This document shows positions 1 through 10,256 of a stretch of 64,000 nt of DNA, in pieces (positions within the stretch are counted from its first letter, which is position 1; each line of letters begins with the position of its first letter). Origin of the DNA: Bacteroidota bacterium (GTDB lineage Bacteria > Bacteroidota > Bacteroidia > Bacteroidales > F082). A model generated the notes under the pieces. The model worked only from the letters and a program-made list of their open reading frames with translations, was not told where the DNA came from and made no database searches. The stretch lies in assembly GCA_020444415.1 (NCBI GenBank), contig JAHLLA010000012.1, positions 1 through 64,000 on the forward strand, given 5' to 3'. Both the position numbers and the translations under genes were made by a program.

Positions 1-53
1 ACGATGATGCACCATCTTTCCTAAGCTTACACCTTGGAAAATGAATAAGATTG

Positions 54-61
54 TATCTTTA
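54..61 (+). promoter_or_regulatory. Putative promoter of coaD (TAnnTTTA)
   Basis: TATCTTTA is a one-base variant of the Bacteroidota -7 element TAnnTTTG. A TTG at 34-36 lies 17 bases upstream and could be the -33 element. The coaD start codon is 20 bases downstream, giving a short leader as at many other genes in this window. Confidence 0.5.
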
Positions 62-81
62 CAACCATCAATTGAACACGT

Positions 82-540
82 ATGAAAAAAATTGCAGTTT
101 TTCCCGGCTCATTCGATCCCATCACGCTTGGGCATGTTTCCGTTATTAAAAGGGCAATTCCCTTATTTGACCAGGTCATTATAGCCATTGGCGATAATGC
201 CGATAAAAAGCATATGTTTACGGCAAAACAGCGGGAGAATTGGATCAGGGAAGTTTTTAAGAATGAACCTAAAGTGACCATTGAAATTTATAGTGGCTTA
301 ACGGTTGAATTCTGCAAACAAAGGAATGTACATTTTATCCTTCGTGGGTTGAGAACATCGGCCGATTTTGAATTTGAAAGAAGTATTGCCCAGATCAACA
401 GGAGGCTGGCACCGGAGGTAGACACGCTCTTTATTTTAACAGAATCTCAGTATACACCGATATCTTCATCCATCGTTCGGGATGTTATTAGAAACAATGG
501 CAATATTTCCGAATTCGTTCCTCCTGAAGTGAAAGTGTAA
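82..540 (+). CDS. coaD: Phosphopantetheine adenylyltransferase
   Basis: This cytosolic enzyme transfers AMP from ATP to 4'-phosphopantetheine to make dephospho-CoA, the penultimate step of CoA synthesis. The 152-residue protein has the normal family length. It opens with the nucleotidyltransferase signature FPGSFDPITLGH, with the TxGH motif at residues 15-18, and has the late ISS-type motif in YTPISSSIVRDV. An ATG start is preceded by a -7-like element. It lies 47 bases upstream of a TlpA-like gene on the same strand, so co-transcription is possible. Function is secure from the motifs and length. Confidence 0.97.
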   Translation: MKKIAVFPGSFDPITLGHVSVIKRAIPLFDQVIIAIGDNADKKHMFTAKQRENWIREVFKNEPKVTIEIYSGLTVEFCKQRNVHFILRGLRTSADFEFERSIAQINRRLAPEVDTLFILTESQYTPISSSIVRDVIRNNGNISEFVPPEVKV

Positions 541-587
541 TCCAATAAGTTTTTTACTTATCCGTTCATAGTGATGTAAGTGATCGC

Positions 588-1979
588 ATGAAGAAATTGA
601 TAGCATTTATTTTGAGCCTGCAGGCACTCATGGCTGTTTCGCAGGATGTTGAACTCGCCGGAACTGCCATCGGGCATCCTGACGAACTGGTCAGGCTTAT
701 CTGTTATAAAGATCAGTTTTCCAGGCAGGATACCACATGGGCGAATACCAGGACAGATGTTTGGGGTAATTTTTCGTTGTCGGTCAACGTCGAGAAAACC
801 AATTATGCATTCCTGGCATTAGGGTTAAAAAAAGGCGATTTCTATCTTGAACCCGGGAACAATTATCAATTTCAAATACTGGATGATACGATCAAAGGTT
901 CTGTTTACGATCAGATGCCATTGCAATTCAATTTGGATGCTGAAGACGATAGGCTGAATAGTATGATCGGCCAGTTCAACTACGAATACAATGTTTTTTT
1001 ATATGAAAATCAGCGATATATCATAAGAGCCAAAGATAAAAGTCGCATCCGCGATTTTGTTGAAGACATGAAAACGAACTACGCTTTTGGGTTGGATGAA
1101 AGGGAAAATTACTTAACAAATTATGTCAGATACACACTTGCTTCACTGGAATGGATCAGCAAAAGCAAAGCTGATTCAGTTATCCTGGCGGAGTACTTTT
1201 TAAACCGGGAAATCTTGTTTGAAAACATTGCCTACTCTGACTTTTTTCGAGATTTTTTTAAAGAATATTTGAACACCCAGAAACTCTATAGGTATGATGA
1301 ATTGGTCTCTGCTATCAGTTCTCAAGAAATGACGCGTGTTGATTCCCTGCTTGTAAGGGATGAACTTCTGGCCGCGGATGATCAACTGCGAGAACTCGTA
1401 TTGATTACTTTACTGGCAGGTAACTTTCATAATCAGGATGTGGCAAAAAAAGATATTCTGCATTTACTTTCTCAGCTTCATCTGTCTGCTAAATCATTGG
1501 AGAATAGGAGGGTAGCAAAGAATTATATCGAAAAATTAACCTACCTGCAATATGGCAGCAAAGCACCGGTATTTGAACTCACGAGCCAAAATGGTCAAAT
1601 AGTACATCTGGATGATTTCAAAGGGCAGTTCCTATTGTTGAACTTTGTTTCTGCGAACTGTAATCCCTGTTTATTTGATTTTCAACAGTTATCTGATATT
1701 CAGCAATTGCACGGCAACAAACTAAAGATACTGACTATTATAACCGGTGGTAACACTGATATAACTATGAAATATATGGCAGAAAACAATTTCAACTGGC
1801 CGGTATTAAGTCTTAACGGAAACATTTTGTTACTGGAAAGCTACCAGGTAAAAACTTTCCCGGCATATGTTCTGTTAAATCCTGATGCCACTATAGCCAT
1901 GGCGCCAGCACCGCCACCCAATGAAAACCTGGAGCTGTTTATCAAAGGTTTTATGAGTCGGTACCAAAATAATAAGTAA
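588..1979 (+). CDS. TlpA/ResA-like thioredoxin-fold protein, exported
   Basis: A 463-residue protein with an N-terminal signal peptide (residues 1-18, ending AVSQ). A long Bacteroidota-type N-terminal region (about 20-320) is followed by a C-terminal redoxin domain (about 325-455). The domain contains NFVSANCNPC, placing a CxxC pair at C358 and C361, the normal disulfide-exchange motif. Such proteins act in the periplasm in thiol-disulfide exchange or cytochrome/peroxide-related chemistry; the substrate here is unknown. The intervening residues (NP) differ from the common EPC/PPC types. It sits between coaD and secA with no obvious functional link to either. Confidence 0.85.
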   Translation: MKKLIAFILSLQALMAVSQDVELAGTAIGHPDELVRLICYKDQFSRQDTTWANTRTDVWGNFSLSVNVEKTNYAFLALGLKKGDFYLEPGNNYQFQILDDTIKGSVYDQMPLQFNLDAEDDRLNSMIGQFNYEYNVFLYENQRYIIRAKDKSRIRDFVEDMKTNYAFGLDERENYLTNYVRYTLASLEWISKSKADSVILAEYFLNREILFENIAYSDFFRDFFKEYLNTQKLYRYDELVSAISSQEMTRVDSLLVRDELLAADDQLRELVLITLLAGNFHNQDVAKKDILHLLSQLHLSAKSLENRRVAKNYIEKLTYLQYGSKAPVFELTSQNGQIVHLDDFKGQFLLLNFVSANCNPCLFDFQQLSDIQQLHGNKLKILTIITGGNTDITMKYMAENNFNWPVLSLNGNILLLESYQVKTFPAYVLLNPDATIAMAPAPPPNENLELFIKGFMSRYQNNK

Positions 1980-2020
1980 CTGCCGTATCTGCTAAGTACA
2001 CAAAATTCTCTTAAAAAAAT

Positions 2021-2028
2021 TACCTTTG
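2021..2028 (+). promoter_or_regulatory. Promoter -7 element of secA (TACCTTTG)
   Basis: Exact match to TAnnTTTG, 82 bases upstream of the secA ATG. No clear TTG appears at the -33 distance. The implied leader of about 75 bases is longer than at most genes in this window, leaving room for leader-level control, although no hairpin is obvious. Confidence 0.6.
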
Positions 2029-2110
2029 TGCACCGCTTTCCAGTCAGTAGAAATTTTAATAATTTGGCTGGAATAATTATTGATATACCATTTGCAAACA
2101 GCATATAAAA

Positions 2111-5100
2111 ATGATAAAGATTTTAAGAAAATTTTTGGGGGACAAAGCAACACGCGACCTCAAAGTCATAAATCCTTTCGTAAAACAAATTCAGGAAGCA
2201 TATAAAACCATCACCCTATTAAGTAATGATGAGTTAAGGGCAAAAACGACAGAATTTAAAGAAAGAATCGCGCAAAATGTGGCCGAAGAAGAAAAAGAAA
2301 TTGCACGGATAAAGGACCAAATTGAAAATGACCCTGAAATAGATATCAATCAAAAAGAAGAATTATACAAGGATATTGACAGGATCAATTCCAGTATCTA
2401 TGAGAAAACTGAAGAGGAGTTGAATCGCATATTACCCGAAGCTTTTGCCGTGATGAAAGAAACTGCCAAAAGGTTTTTTGAAAACGAGGTAGTTGAAGTG
2501 ACGGCGAATGAGAGCGATAGTGATCTGGCTGCTCAGATGGAGAACGTGAATATTAAGGATGGAAAAGCCTATTATGATAATTCATGGATGGCAGGAGGAA
2601 ATAAAATCACCTGGGATATGATTCACTACGATGTCCAGCTGATCGGTGGTATCGTTCTGCACCAGGGGAAAATTGCGGAGATGGCAACGGGTGAAGGAAA
2701 AACGCTGGTGGCTACTTTGCCTGTTTACTTAAATGCGTTGACCGGAAAAGGAGTTCATATGGTAACGGTAAACGATTACCTCGCCAAGCGTGACTCCGAA
2801 TGGATGGGTATGCTGTATATGTTCCATGGTATGAAGGTGGATTGTATTGATAAGCATCAGCCCAACTCGGCAGCGCGTAGAAAAGCCTACTTGGCGGATA
2901 TTACATTCGGAACCAATAATGAATTTGGTTTTGATTACCTGCGTGACAATATGACAGGAAACCCTGAGGAGCTCGTGCAGCGTGATCCCAATTATGTGAT
3001 CGTGGATGAGGTGGATTCCGTTCTCATTGATGATGCACGTACACCTTTGATCATTTCAGGTCCCACTCCAAAAGGAGATTTACAGGAATTTGACGCGCTG
3101 AAAGCAGATGTTCAGAAACTGTACAATGCCCAAAAGAGCCTGGTGACTTCATTACTGGCCGAAGCCAAGAATTTGTTAAGCGATCGTGCGAACAATGATG
3201 TAGTTAAAAAAGGAAGTGATGCCTTATTCAGGGCGTATAGGGGATTACCTAAAAATAAACCTTTGATCAAGTTCCTGAGTGAAGAAGGAAACAAAACCCT
3301 CCTTCAAAAAACAGAAAGTTTTTATATGCAGGAACAATCAAAAAACATGCACATTATCGATGACGAATTGTTCTTTGTAATTGATGAAAAGCATAGTTCT
3401 GTTGACCTGACGGAAAAAGGAATCGACCTGCTGTCAAAATCCTACGAAGATTCAACATTCTTTATTTTGCCTGATATCAATATTGCCATCAGTGAGCTTG
3501 AAAAGGAAGGTTTGCCTGAAAAAAAATTCCTCGAAAGAAAGAGTGAAATCATCAAGGATTATTCTGTAAAATCTGAGCGTGTACATACCGTTCATCAATT
3601 GCTAAAAGCTTACACTTTGTTTGAAAAGGATGTTGAATACGTGATCATGGACAATAAAATTAAAATTGTTGATGAGCAAACCGGTCGTATTATGGAAGGC
3701 CGCAGGTACTCCGATGGATTGCACCAGGCGATTGAAGCGAAAGAAAATGTGAAAGTTGAAGCCGCCACCCAGACTTATGCCACTATTACGCTGCAGAATT
3801 ACTTCAGGATGTACAAAAAACTGGCAGGTATGACAGGTACAGCTGAAACAGAAGCAGGTGAGTTATGGGATATTTATAAACTGGATGTGGTGGTGATCCC
3901 CACCAATAAACCTATTGTTCGCGACGATAGGGAAGACCTGGTGTATAAAACCAAACGTGAAAAGTACAACGCGGTGATCGATGAGATCGAAAAGCTCGTT
4001 AATGAGAAAAGACCCGTGCTGGTGGGTACTACTTCGGTTGAAACATCAGAGTTGTTAAGCCGGATGTTGACGAGAAAACACCTGGAGCATAATGTATTGA
4101 ATGCAAAACTGCACCAGAAAGAAGCGCAAATTGTTAAGGAAGCCGGTCAGCCCGGCATGGTAACCATCGCTACAAATATGGCGGGTCGTGGTACCGATAT
4201 TAAATTGGGCGACGGTGTTAAAAAATCGGGTGGATTGGCCATTATAGGTACTGAGCGACACGATTCGAGGCGGGTAGACCGCCAGTTAAGAGGTCGTGCC
4301 GGAAGACAAGGTGATCCGGGTAGTTCACAATTCTTTGTCTCGCTCGAAGACGACCTGATGCGTATGTTCGGTTCAGGACGTATTGCTGGCATTATGGACC
4401 GTCTTGGCTTGGATGAAGGTGAAGTGATCCAGCATTCAATGATTACCAAATCCATTGAACGGGCACAAAAGAAGGTAGAAGAAAATAACTTCGGTATCCG
4501 TAAACGGTTACTGGAGTATGACGATGTGATGAATTCACAACGCGAGGTGATTTATAAGCGAAGAAGACATGCCTTATTTGGTGAAAGGCTCTCCGTGGAC
4601 ATCTCGAACATGATTTATGATTTATGCGAACAAACTGTAGCCGATTACCAGGATGCACGCGATTTCGAAGGGTTTAAAATGGAATTGTACAGAACCCTTT
4701 CTATCGAATCACCTGTAGATGAAAAGGAATTCATTTCAATAAATGGTGAAGAGTTAACTGAAAAATTATTCGAAGATGTTTACAAAAGCTACCTTGCCAA
4801 ACAATCCAAGTTAGCAGAAGATACGCTACCTGTTATAACGGATGTTTTTGAGAATCAATCGCAATATGAAAATATTGCCATTCCATTCTCGGATGGTATT
4901 AAGAATATGCAGATTGTTGCTAACCTTAAAAAGTCTGTCGAAACAAAAGGTAAGGAAGTTTGCCTTTCTTTTGAAAAAGGAGTAACCCTTGCCCATATTG
5001 ATGATTCGTGGAAAGAGCAATTACGCGAAATGGATGACTTAAAACAGTCAGTTCAGAATGCATCCTATGAGCAGAAAGACCCTTTGTTGATCTATAAATT

Positions 5101-5404
5101 TGAATCTTTTGAATTATTCAAAAAAATGATTCAGAAAATTAATAAAGAAGTGGGGTCATTCCTCATCAGAGGCGATATTTTTATTCCAAATAAAGAAGCC
5201 GTAAAAGAAGCAAAAAAACCACGGGGACTTGATCGTTCGCAAATGAAGGAAGAAAGAGGCGATTTACTATCGCAAGCATACAGTAATACACAGGAACAGG
5301 CAAGAGTTCAGCCGGTGAAAGTGGAAAAAAAGGTAGGCCGAAACGACCCCTGTCCGTGTGGAAGTGGAAAAAAATTCAAGCATTGTCACGGGAAAGGAGC
5401 TTAA
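2111..5404 (+). CDS. secA: Protein translocase ATPase SecA
   Basis: SecA drives post-translational export through SecYEG using ATP. The 1097-residue protein is long, as is usual in Bacteroidota, because of an insert in the first motor domain region (about residues 330-450). Visible motifs are Walker A ATGEGKT at 192-198, the DEVD-type Walker B in [15 protein letters not shown], and the motor motif [10 protein letters not shown] in NBD2. The tail carries a zinc-binding CxCx8CH (C1081, C1083, C1092, H1093), which in other SecAs contacts SecB or ribosomes. It is alone in its transcription unit as far as visible, with its own TAnnTTTG promoter. Confidence 0.98.
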   Translation: MIKILRKFLGDKATRDLKVINPFVKQIQEAYKTITLLSNDELRAKTTEFKERIAQNVAEEEKEIARIKDQIENDPEIDINQKEELYKDIDRINSSIYEKTEEELNRILPEAFAVMKETAKRFFENEVVEVTANESDSDLAAQMENVNIKDGKAYYDNSWMAGGNKITWDMIHYDVQLIGGIVLHQGKIAEMATGEGKTLVATLPVYLNALTGKGVHMVTVNDYLAKRDSEWMGMLYMFHGMKVDCIDKHQPNSAARRKAYLADITFGTNNEFGFDYLRDNMTGNPEELVQRDPNYVIVDEVDSVLIDDARTPLIISGPTPKGDLQEFDALKADVQKLYNAQKSLVTSLLAEAKNLLSDRANNDVVKKGSDALFRAYRGLPKNKPLIKFLSEEGNKTLLQKTESFYMQEQSKNMHIIDDELFFVIDEKHSSVDLTEKGIDLLSKSYEDSTFFILPDINIAISELEKEGLPEKKFLERKSEIIKDYSVKSERVHTVHQLLKAYTLFEKDVEYVIMDNKIKIVDEQTGRIMEGRRYSDGLHQAIEAKENVKVEAATQTYATITLQNYFRMYKKLAGMTGTAETEAGELWDIYKLDVVVIPTNKPIVRDDREDLVYKTKREKYNAVIDEIEKLVNEKRPVLVGTTSVETSELLSRMLTRKHLEHNVLNAKLHQKEAQIVKEAGQPGMVTIATNMAGRGTDIKLGDGVKKSGGLAIIGTERHDSRRVDRQLRGRAGRQGDPGSSQFFVSLEDDLMRMFGSGRIAGIMDRLGLDEGEVIQHSMITKSIERAQKKVEENNFGIRKRLLEYDDVMNSQREVIYKRRRHALFGERLSVDISNMIYDLCEQTVADYQDARDFEGFKMELYRTLSIESPVDEKEFISINGEELTEKLFEDVYKSYLAKQSKLAEDTLPVITDVFENQSQYENIAIPFSDGIKNMQIVANLKKSVETKGKEVCLSFEKGVTLAHIDDSWKEQLREMDDLKQSVQNASYEQKDPLLIYKFESFELFKKMIQKINKEVGSFLIRGDIFIPNKEAVKEAKKPRGLDRSQMKEERGDLLSQAYSNTQEQARVQPVKVEKKVGRNDPCPCGSGKKFKHCHGKGA

Positions 5405-5478
5405 AAACAGCCTAAATTACAATTCATCTTTTCCCTCTTTATTTATCAAACGTTATTTAATAATTGGGTTTTCGTTCT

Positions 5479-5486
5479 ATATTTGT
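5479..5486 (+). promoter_or_regulatory. Promoter -7 element (TATATTTG) for the patatin-pyrH unit
   Basis: Exact TAnnTTTG match 24 bases before the TTG start of the patatin-like gene. The position supports that start and argues that the patatin gene and pyrH form one transcript separate from secA. Confidence 0.65.
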
Positions 5487-5510
5487 ATGGAACTAATAAA
5501 CTGACCTAAT

Positions 5511-7784
5511 TTGGCCCATCGAGCAAAATATTTAATCCTTTCATTCATAATACTATGCTGGATACTTCCTGCTAAATCGATTACAGGCCAGTCAGATACC
5601 ATATCTGAAAAACCCAAACGACCCAAAGTAGGGTTGGTAATGAGTGGTGGTGGTGCCAAAGGCTGGGCCTACATTGGTTTATTAAAAGTAATGCAGGAAG
5701 TCGGGCTCGAAGTGGATTATATTGCCGGATCCAGTGCCGGTTCAATTGTGGGTGCTATGTATGCATTGGGCTACGATCCTGATACCATGTTGAAAATCAT
5801 CAGAGAAGTGAATTGGGATGATTTGCTGACAGACAAGGTAGGCCGTCAATACATAAATTACGAGGAGAAGGAATTTGGCGACACCTACATCATGGCTTTT
5901 CCTATTCGAAATAAAAAGCTGGGACTCAAAGCGTCCATGTACGAAGGCCAGGAAATTAACCTGATGCTTAACCGGGTATATTCTGCCGGTTATAATGTGC
6001 AGGATTTTAGTAAGTTACCGACGCCTTTTTTATGTATTGGAACTGATTTATTGAGCGGTGAAGCGGTGATCCTCGATAAAGGTTACCTGCCTATGGCCAT
6101 TCGTGCCAGTATGTCCATACCGGCATATTTCTCACCCACATTTTACGACGGAAAATATTTGATTGACGGCGGAGTTGTAAATAATTATCCCGTTAAGCCC
6201 GTCAAAGATATGGGTGTCGATTATATTATTGGCGCGGATGTACAACAACAGAAAACCCTTGATGAGCTAAATTCAATGACTTCTATCCTCGATCATATCA
6301 TTGGTTTTTACAGGGGAGAAGCCAATAAGATTGCACTCGATCTGACCGACATGTACATTCATTTTAATATGTCATATGGCATGATGGATTTTACAAGCTA
6401 TGATTCAATCATTGCAATTGGGGAAAGAGTGGCACGACAACATTATGATGAGCTAAAAAACCTGGCCGACTCCTTAAATGCCATTGAGTATAAACCAATG
6501 AATTCGTATCATGCCAAACCACTCGACTCCGTGTATATTCACCAGGTTATTTTTAAAGGAAACAATCGGGTTGAAGGATCATACTTTAAAAATACCTTCG
6601 GCGAATTTGAAAATTCATGGATGAAATTTGATGACCTGGAGGATAAAATAAGACTCGCGTACGGCAGCCGGTTTTTTACTTATTTATTTTACGAGTTGCG
6701 AATTGAAAATGGAAATACCAATCTGGTGCTGAATATTAAGGAAGCTGATATAGGTTATTTATCGGTTGGGGCGCATTTTGATACGGACTATTCTGTAAGT
6801 TTATTGCTCAACGGTGCTTTCAGAAATGTAATTGGAAAAAGTTCCAAAATATTTACTGACCTGGTTGTCGGGCCAAATCCCCGGTTTAGGGGATTGTATA
6901 TTAAAGATAATGGTGCCAAACCAGGTTATGGAGGTAAAATAGAGATTTATTCATTCAGCTTTAACACCTATCAAGACCCATCAAATATAAGTGCCGTTAC
7001 AGAAAGATGGAATTTTACCAACTTCAAAGCATCTTTATTTGCTCAAAAGATTTTAAGAAACAGGCATTGGTTCCGCATTGGGGGCTACTATGAGTATTTC
7101 CGTTTCAAATCTCAACTTGAAAATATTGCCGATTCAACCAGTGATTATAATAGCTATGCGAATTTTTATTTCTCTTTTAACTCTGATACGCGGGATCGAT
7201 CATTTCTGGCAACAAAAGGTATTCTTTCAGAGTTGAGGCTGGTTTATGTGACTCCACTTTCAAACAATTGGGTACAGGAAATATTTGAGCATTCTTTTGT
7301 ATTCTGGCTTAAATATGACCAGAGCGTTCCGCTTTCACGAAAGCTATCAATAAAACCCGGTTTTTTCCTGGGTGGTTCCTTCCAGAAAAATTATCCCTAT
7401 TCATCTGATAATGCTTCTTCAAATCTCAAACTACCACCGGCGCAACATTGGTTTTATATGGGGGGACAAAGCCCGGTTAACTATGTAGGTGGTTTTCAGC
7501 CATTCACAGGTGTTAATTTTGTGCAACGCTACGGAATTTACCAGGCGATTTTTCGTTTAAAACTGCAGTATAATTTCTATCAGAAATTGTATGCAACCAT
7601 TATGGCCGATGTAGGTGCAACCGAGTGGTATTTGGAGGACATATTTAAAAAAGAAAACTGGGTGGCAGGATATGGTATAAAACTCAGCTATGATAGTTTT
7701 ATTGGGCCGGTAGAAGTAAGCATGATGGGTTCCAATATATATAAGGATGTATCATTTTTTATTAATTTAGGCTACTGGTTCTAA
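5511..7784 (+). CDS. Patatin-like phospholipase with C-terminal outer-membrane barrel
   Basis: A 757-residue exported protein. After a signal peptide (about 1-26) comes a patatin domain with oxyanion motif GGGAKG (46-51), nucleophile elbow GSSAG (73-77, Ser75) and the catalytic Asp in DGG (219-221). Residues from about 330 look like a POTRA-type segment followed by a beta-barrel ending in aromatic-rich NLGYWF, as in BamA-type barrels and PlpD-like (type Vd) phospholipases. Predicted lipid acyl hydrolase activity at the outer membrane. The start is TTG; no in-frame ATG precedes the catalytic motif, and TTG gives a good signal peptide. It is followed 21 bases later by pyrH. Confidence 0.9.
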   Translation: MAHRAKYLILSFIILCWILPAKSITGQSDTISEKPKRPKVGLVMSGGGAKGWAYIGLLKVMQEVGLEVDYIAGSSAGSIVGAMYALGYDPDTMLKIIREVNWDDLLTDKVGRQYINYEEKEFGDTYIMAFPIRNKKLGLKASMYEGQEINLMLNRVYSAGYNVQDFSKLPTPFLCIGTDLLSGEAVILDKGYLPMAIRASMSIPAYFSPTFYDGKYLIDGGVVNNYPVKPVKDMGVDYIIGADVQQQKTLDELNSMTSILDHIIGFYRGEANKIALDLTDMYIHFNMSYGMMDFTSYDSIIAIGERVARQHYDELKNLADSLNAIEYKPMNSYHAKPLDSVYIHQVIFKGNNRVEGSYFKNTFGEFENSWMKFDDLEDKIRLAYGSRFFTYLFYELRIENGNTNLVLNIKEADIGYLSVGAHFDTDYSVSLLLNGAFRNVIGKSSKIFTDLVVGPNPRFRGLYIKDNGAKPGYGGKIEIYSFSFNTYQDPSNISAVTERWNFTNFKASLFAQKILRNRHWFRIGGYYEYFRFKSQLENIADSTSDYNSYANFYFSFNSDTRDRSFLATKGILSELRLVYVTPLSNNWVQEIFEHSFVFWLKYDQSVPLSRKLSIKPGFFLGGSFQKNYPYSSDNASSNLKLPPAQHWFYMGGQSPVNYVGGFQPFTGVNFVQRYGIYQAIFRLKLQYNFYQKLYATIMADVGATEWYLEDIFKKENWVAGYGIKLSYDSFIGPVEVSMMGSNIYKDVSFFINLGYWF

Positions 7785-7805
7785 TCATAAAATAAAAGAA
7801 GATAA

Positions 7806-8519
7806 ATGAAGTATAAAAGAATATTACTGAAACTTAGCGGTGAGGCCCTAATGGGCAAACAAAAGTATGGAATCGACCCTTTGCAATTAGAGAAATACTG
7901 TAAAGAAATTATCAAAGTTGCAGAAAAAAATGTTCAGGTAGCCATTGTAATCGGTGGAGGTAATATTTTCAGGGGTATGCAGGGTGCTGCAAAGGGATTT
8001 GATAGGATACAGGGGGATTATATGGGTATGCTGGCTACGGTAATCAACTCTATGGCTTTACAATCAGAACTTGAAAAGCTGGGGGCTGAAACCAAATTAC
8101 TCTCAGGTTTATTGGTGGAACCGGTTACTGAAAAAATGAATGGTAAAAAAGCGATCGAGTATTTAGAACAGGGTAAGATCGTGATCATTTCCGGTGGAAC
8201 CGGGAATCCTGTATTTACGACCGATTCAGCTTCAGCTTTGCGAAGTATTGAAATAAAAGCGGATGCATTATTAAAGGGCACCCGCGTTGATGGAGTGTAT
8301 ACCGCTGATCCGGAAAAAGATAAATCGGCCAAAAAGTTTGATAAACTTACTTTTAATGAAGCTTATGAGAAACAATTGAAGATTATGGATATGACTGCTT
8401 TTACATTATGCAGGGAGAACAATATTCCAATCGTGGTGTTCAATATGAATCAATCCGGAAACTTGTATAAATTGGTTGCCGGTGAAGATACCGGAACGAT
8501 AATCAGAAACGAATTTTAA
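7806..8519 (+). CDS. pyrH: UMP kinase
   Basis: Hexameric bacterial UMP kinase of the amino-acid kinase fold, converting UMP and ATP to UDP for pyrimidine nucleotide synthesis. The 237-residue length is typical. The N-terminal ILLKLSGEAL, the glycine-rich VIGGGNIFRG and the TTDSASALR region are characteristic. It starts 21 bases after the patatin gene without its own promoter, so it is probably co-transcribed. frr follows with its own -7 element, preserving the common pyrH-frr order. Confidence 0.98.
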   Translation: MKYKRILLKLSGEALMGKQKYGIDPLQLEKYCKEIIKVAEKNVQVAIVIGGGNIFRGMQGAAKGFDRIQGDYMGMLATVINSMALQSELEKLGAETKLLSGLLVEPVTEKMNGKKAIEYLEQGKIVIISGGTGNPVFTTDSASALRSIEIKADALLKGTRVDGVYTADPEKDKSAKKFDKLTFNEAYEKQLKIMDMTAFTLCRENNIPIVVFNMNQSGNLYKLVAGEDTGTIIRNEF

Positions 8520-8534
8520 TTTTTAGGAATTATA

Positions 8535-8542
8535 TACATTTG
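8535..8542 (+). promoter_or_regulatory. Promoter -7 element of frr (TACATTTG)
   Basis: Exact TAnnTTTG match in the 45-base gap between pyrH and frr, 22 bases before the frr ATG. It suggests frr can be transcribed independently of pyrH. Confidence 0.6.
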
Positions 8543-8564
8543 TATGATCAAAAAATAGTGAGTT

Positions 8565-9128
8565 ATGAATGATGATGCCATTTTATGCCTTGAGGAAGCA
8601 GAAGAAAATATGAAACACGCCATTGATCATTTGGAACGTGAATTTCAAAAGATCAGGGCAGGAAAAGCCAACCCCAACATGCTGAATGGTGTTCGGGTTG
8701 ATTTTTATGGTGTTTCAACACCCATTGAACAAACCTCGAATATCAATACACCCGATCCACGCCAGATCATTGTGCAGCCTTTTGACAAGAGTACGATCCA
8801 CGAAATTGAAAAAGCGATCCTCAATGCCAACCTGGGATTTAATCCTCAAAATGAAGGGGAGATCATCAGAATTAACGTGCCCCCTCTTACAGAGGAACGA
8901 CGTATGGAGTTGGTGAAAAGAGCCAAAATAGCTGCCGAAGATACCAAAGTAGGTGTCAGGAATGCACGCCGCCAGGCCAATGAAGAAGCTAAAAAACTGG
9001 AAAAAGAAGGTATGCCCGAGGACGATACCAAGTACTTAATGGATGAAATACAAAAGCTGACAGATACTTTTACTGAAAAGATTGATAAGCTTGTAGAAGA
9101 AAAAGAAAAAGATATACTTACGGTTTAA
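8565..9128 (+). CDS. frr: Ribosome recycling factor
   Basis: RRF splits post-termination ribosomes with EF-G. The protein has 187 residues, the family norm, with the conserved VDFYG, NINTPDPRQIIVQPFD and INVPPLTEERR segments and a C-terminal long helix rich in Lys/Glu. It converges on the holin-like gene on the opposite strand with a 14-base gap. Confidence 0.98.
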   Translation: MNDDAILCLEEAEENMKHAIDHLEREFQKIRAGKANPNMLNGVRVDFYGVSTPIEQTSNINTPDPRQIIVQPFDKSTIHEIEKAILNANLGFNPQNEGEIIRINVPPLTEERRMELVKRAKIAAEDTKVGVRNARRQANEEAKKLEKEGMPEDDTKYLMDEIQKLTDTFTEKIDKLVEEKEKDILTV

Positions 9129-9142
9129 ACCAACCGTTCATC

Positions 9143-9769
9143 TCAATCCTTGAGTTTTTTACTCTTATTCTTATTTGGTATCAATTTACGCACAAGTTTA
9201 TAGCTAAATTTCGCAATATTTGATACGGTTGCTATGGATTGAACAGCATTCTTTACAAAATGTTCAACCAGTTTTGGTAATGAATATAGCCTGCCTACTT
9301 CATCAAATTGTTCTTTTAATGCTTCTTCCTCCATTTCAAGCGCTAACTGGGCTTTCTGAATTTCTATGTCAAGGTTTGATGCGGATGTGAATGTATTCAT
9401 GTCAATACCACTATCATCATCATCGCTAAAAAACATATCACCCATCAGCTTTCTCAGCGGCTGAAAAAACAGCGGTTTCCTGAACACGAAAAATACAATG
9501 CCCAGCAGCAAATAAAATGCTGCTACGATGAGGTATCCAAAATAGATTTCCCCAAATCGAACTGCATACCAGTTGGCGAAAGCAAACGATATGAAAAGCA
9601 ATATAAATGAAACCACAAAAAGTAAAATAATATAGAGGGTAAGCTGCGCGCTTAAAGCCGTCATCTTTTTAGATAACAGCAACTTATTGTACGTTATCTG
9701 CTGTATAAAATAAGCTTTAATCCCCTCTAATGCTTCTACCAGAACACGACTTAAATCTTCGTTTTCCAT
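9143..9769 (-). CDS. Phage holin family III-like membrane protein
   Basis: A 208-residue protein with two predicted transmembrane segments (about residues 43-70 and 76-98) and a charged cytoplasmic C-terminal half containing a coiled-coil-like stretch (about 135-160) and a Lys-rich tail. It resembles the holin superfamily III proteins that Bacteroidota commonly encode beside YtxH proteins. Nothing phage-like surrounds it, so a chromosomal envelope or stress role is more likely than lysis (inference). It is downstream of the YtxH gene by 18 bases and probably in the same operon. Confidence 0.65.
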   Translation of the reverse strand: MENEDLSRVLVEALEGIKAYFIQQITYNKLLLSKKMTALSAQLTLYIILLFVVSFILLFISFAFANWYAVRFGEIYFGYLIVAAFYLLLGIVFFVFRKPLFFQPLRKLMGDMFFSDDDDSGIDMNTFTSASNLDIEIQKAQLALEMEEEALKEQFDEVGRLYSLPKLVEHFVKNAVQSIATVSNIAKFSYKLVRKLIPNKNKSKKLKD

Positions 9770-9787
9770 TGGATAATTTAAAGATGA

Positions 9788-10090
9788 TTATTTCTTGGCG
9801 GTCGTTTTTTTAACGTCCTCAATTGCTTCAGCAGTACCTTTTTTAACGTCTTCAAGTACATCTGTTGTGCCTTGTTTTACATCTTCCAGTGCATTGGTCA
9901 GGGATTCTTTCAGGTCATCAAAACGATCGTAAATGTCGTCAGCAAGATCTTTCGATTTTTCTGCCAGCTTTTTACGGGTTTCCTCACCTGATTCGGGTGC
10001 GAATAATAAACCTCCGATAGCACCAACTGCTGCACCTACTAATATACCTGCTATAAAAGCAAAACCTGAATTTGAATTATTGTTACTCAT
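9788..10090 (-). CDS. YtxH domain-containing protein
   Basis: A 100-residue protein with one hydrophobic glycine-rich segment (about 9-30, FAFIAGILVGAAVGAIGGLL) followed by the GxLFAPxSGxETRKKL signature of YtxH proteins. The Lys-rich amphipathic C-terminus has repeated TxxVLEDVKxGT units (about 70-97). These proteins are membrane-anchored and often stress-associated; the molecular role is unknown. It is the first gene of a two-gene minus-strand unit. Confidence 0.85.
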   Translation of the reverse strand: MSNNNSNSGFAFIAGILVGAAVGAIGGLLFAPESGEETRKKLAEKSKDLADDIYDRFDDLKESLTNALEDVKQGTTDVLEDVKKGTAEAIEDVKKTTAKK

Positions 10091-10228
10091 GATGTTAAAA
10101 TTTTTGAATGAATTTGTTTAATTTAATTATAGTTCTTTTGTTGATTAAAGTTACATTTTCAGGGTGATTTTTCATTGTAAACTACCTTAGTTCGATGGCA
10201 GTGAAATTACCCGCGAAATGTTTTTAAA
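10091..10228. other. Intergenic AT-rich stretch upstream of the YtxH gene
   Basis: This stretch should hold the minus-strand promoter of the YtxH/holin unit, but no CAAAnnTA (reverse of the -7 element) is visible. One TTTGTTTAA occurs near 10112, a half-site like that near the MerR gene, without a partner. No RNA gene is apparent. Confidence 0.3.
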
Positions 10229-10236
10229 TACGTTTG
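10229..10236 (+). promoter_or_regulatory. Promoter-like -7 element (TACGTTTG) before a small ORF
   Basis: Exact TAnnTTTG match ending 20 bases before the ATG of a 40-codon ORF. This is the same -7-to-start distance as at several recognised genes in the window (20-22 bases). Confidence 0.4.
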
Positions 10237-10256
10237 GATAAATATACACAAAAATC

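Noticed and set aside
9143-10090. Holin-like gene as sign of a prophage
   Set aside because: No other phage gene nearby; holin-like plus YtxH pairs are common in Bacteroidota chromosomes.
10112-10120. Lone TTTGTTTAA half-site upstream of the YtxH gene as a MerR operator
   Set aside because: No partner at the 16-base spacing; easily due to chance in AT-rich DNA.
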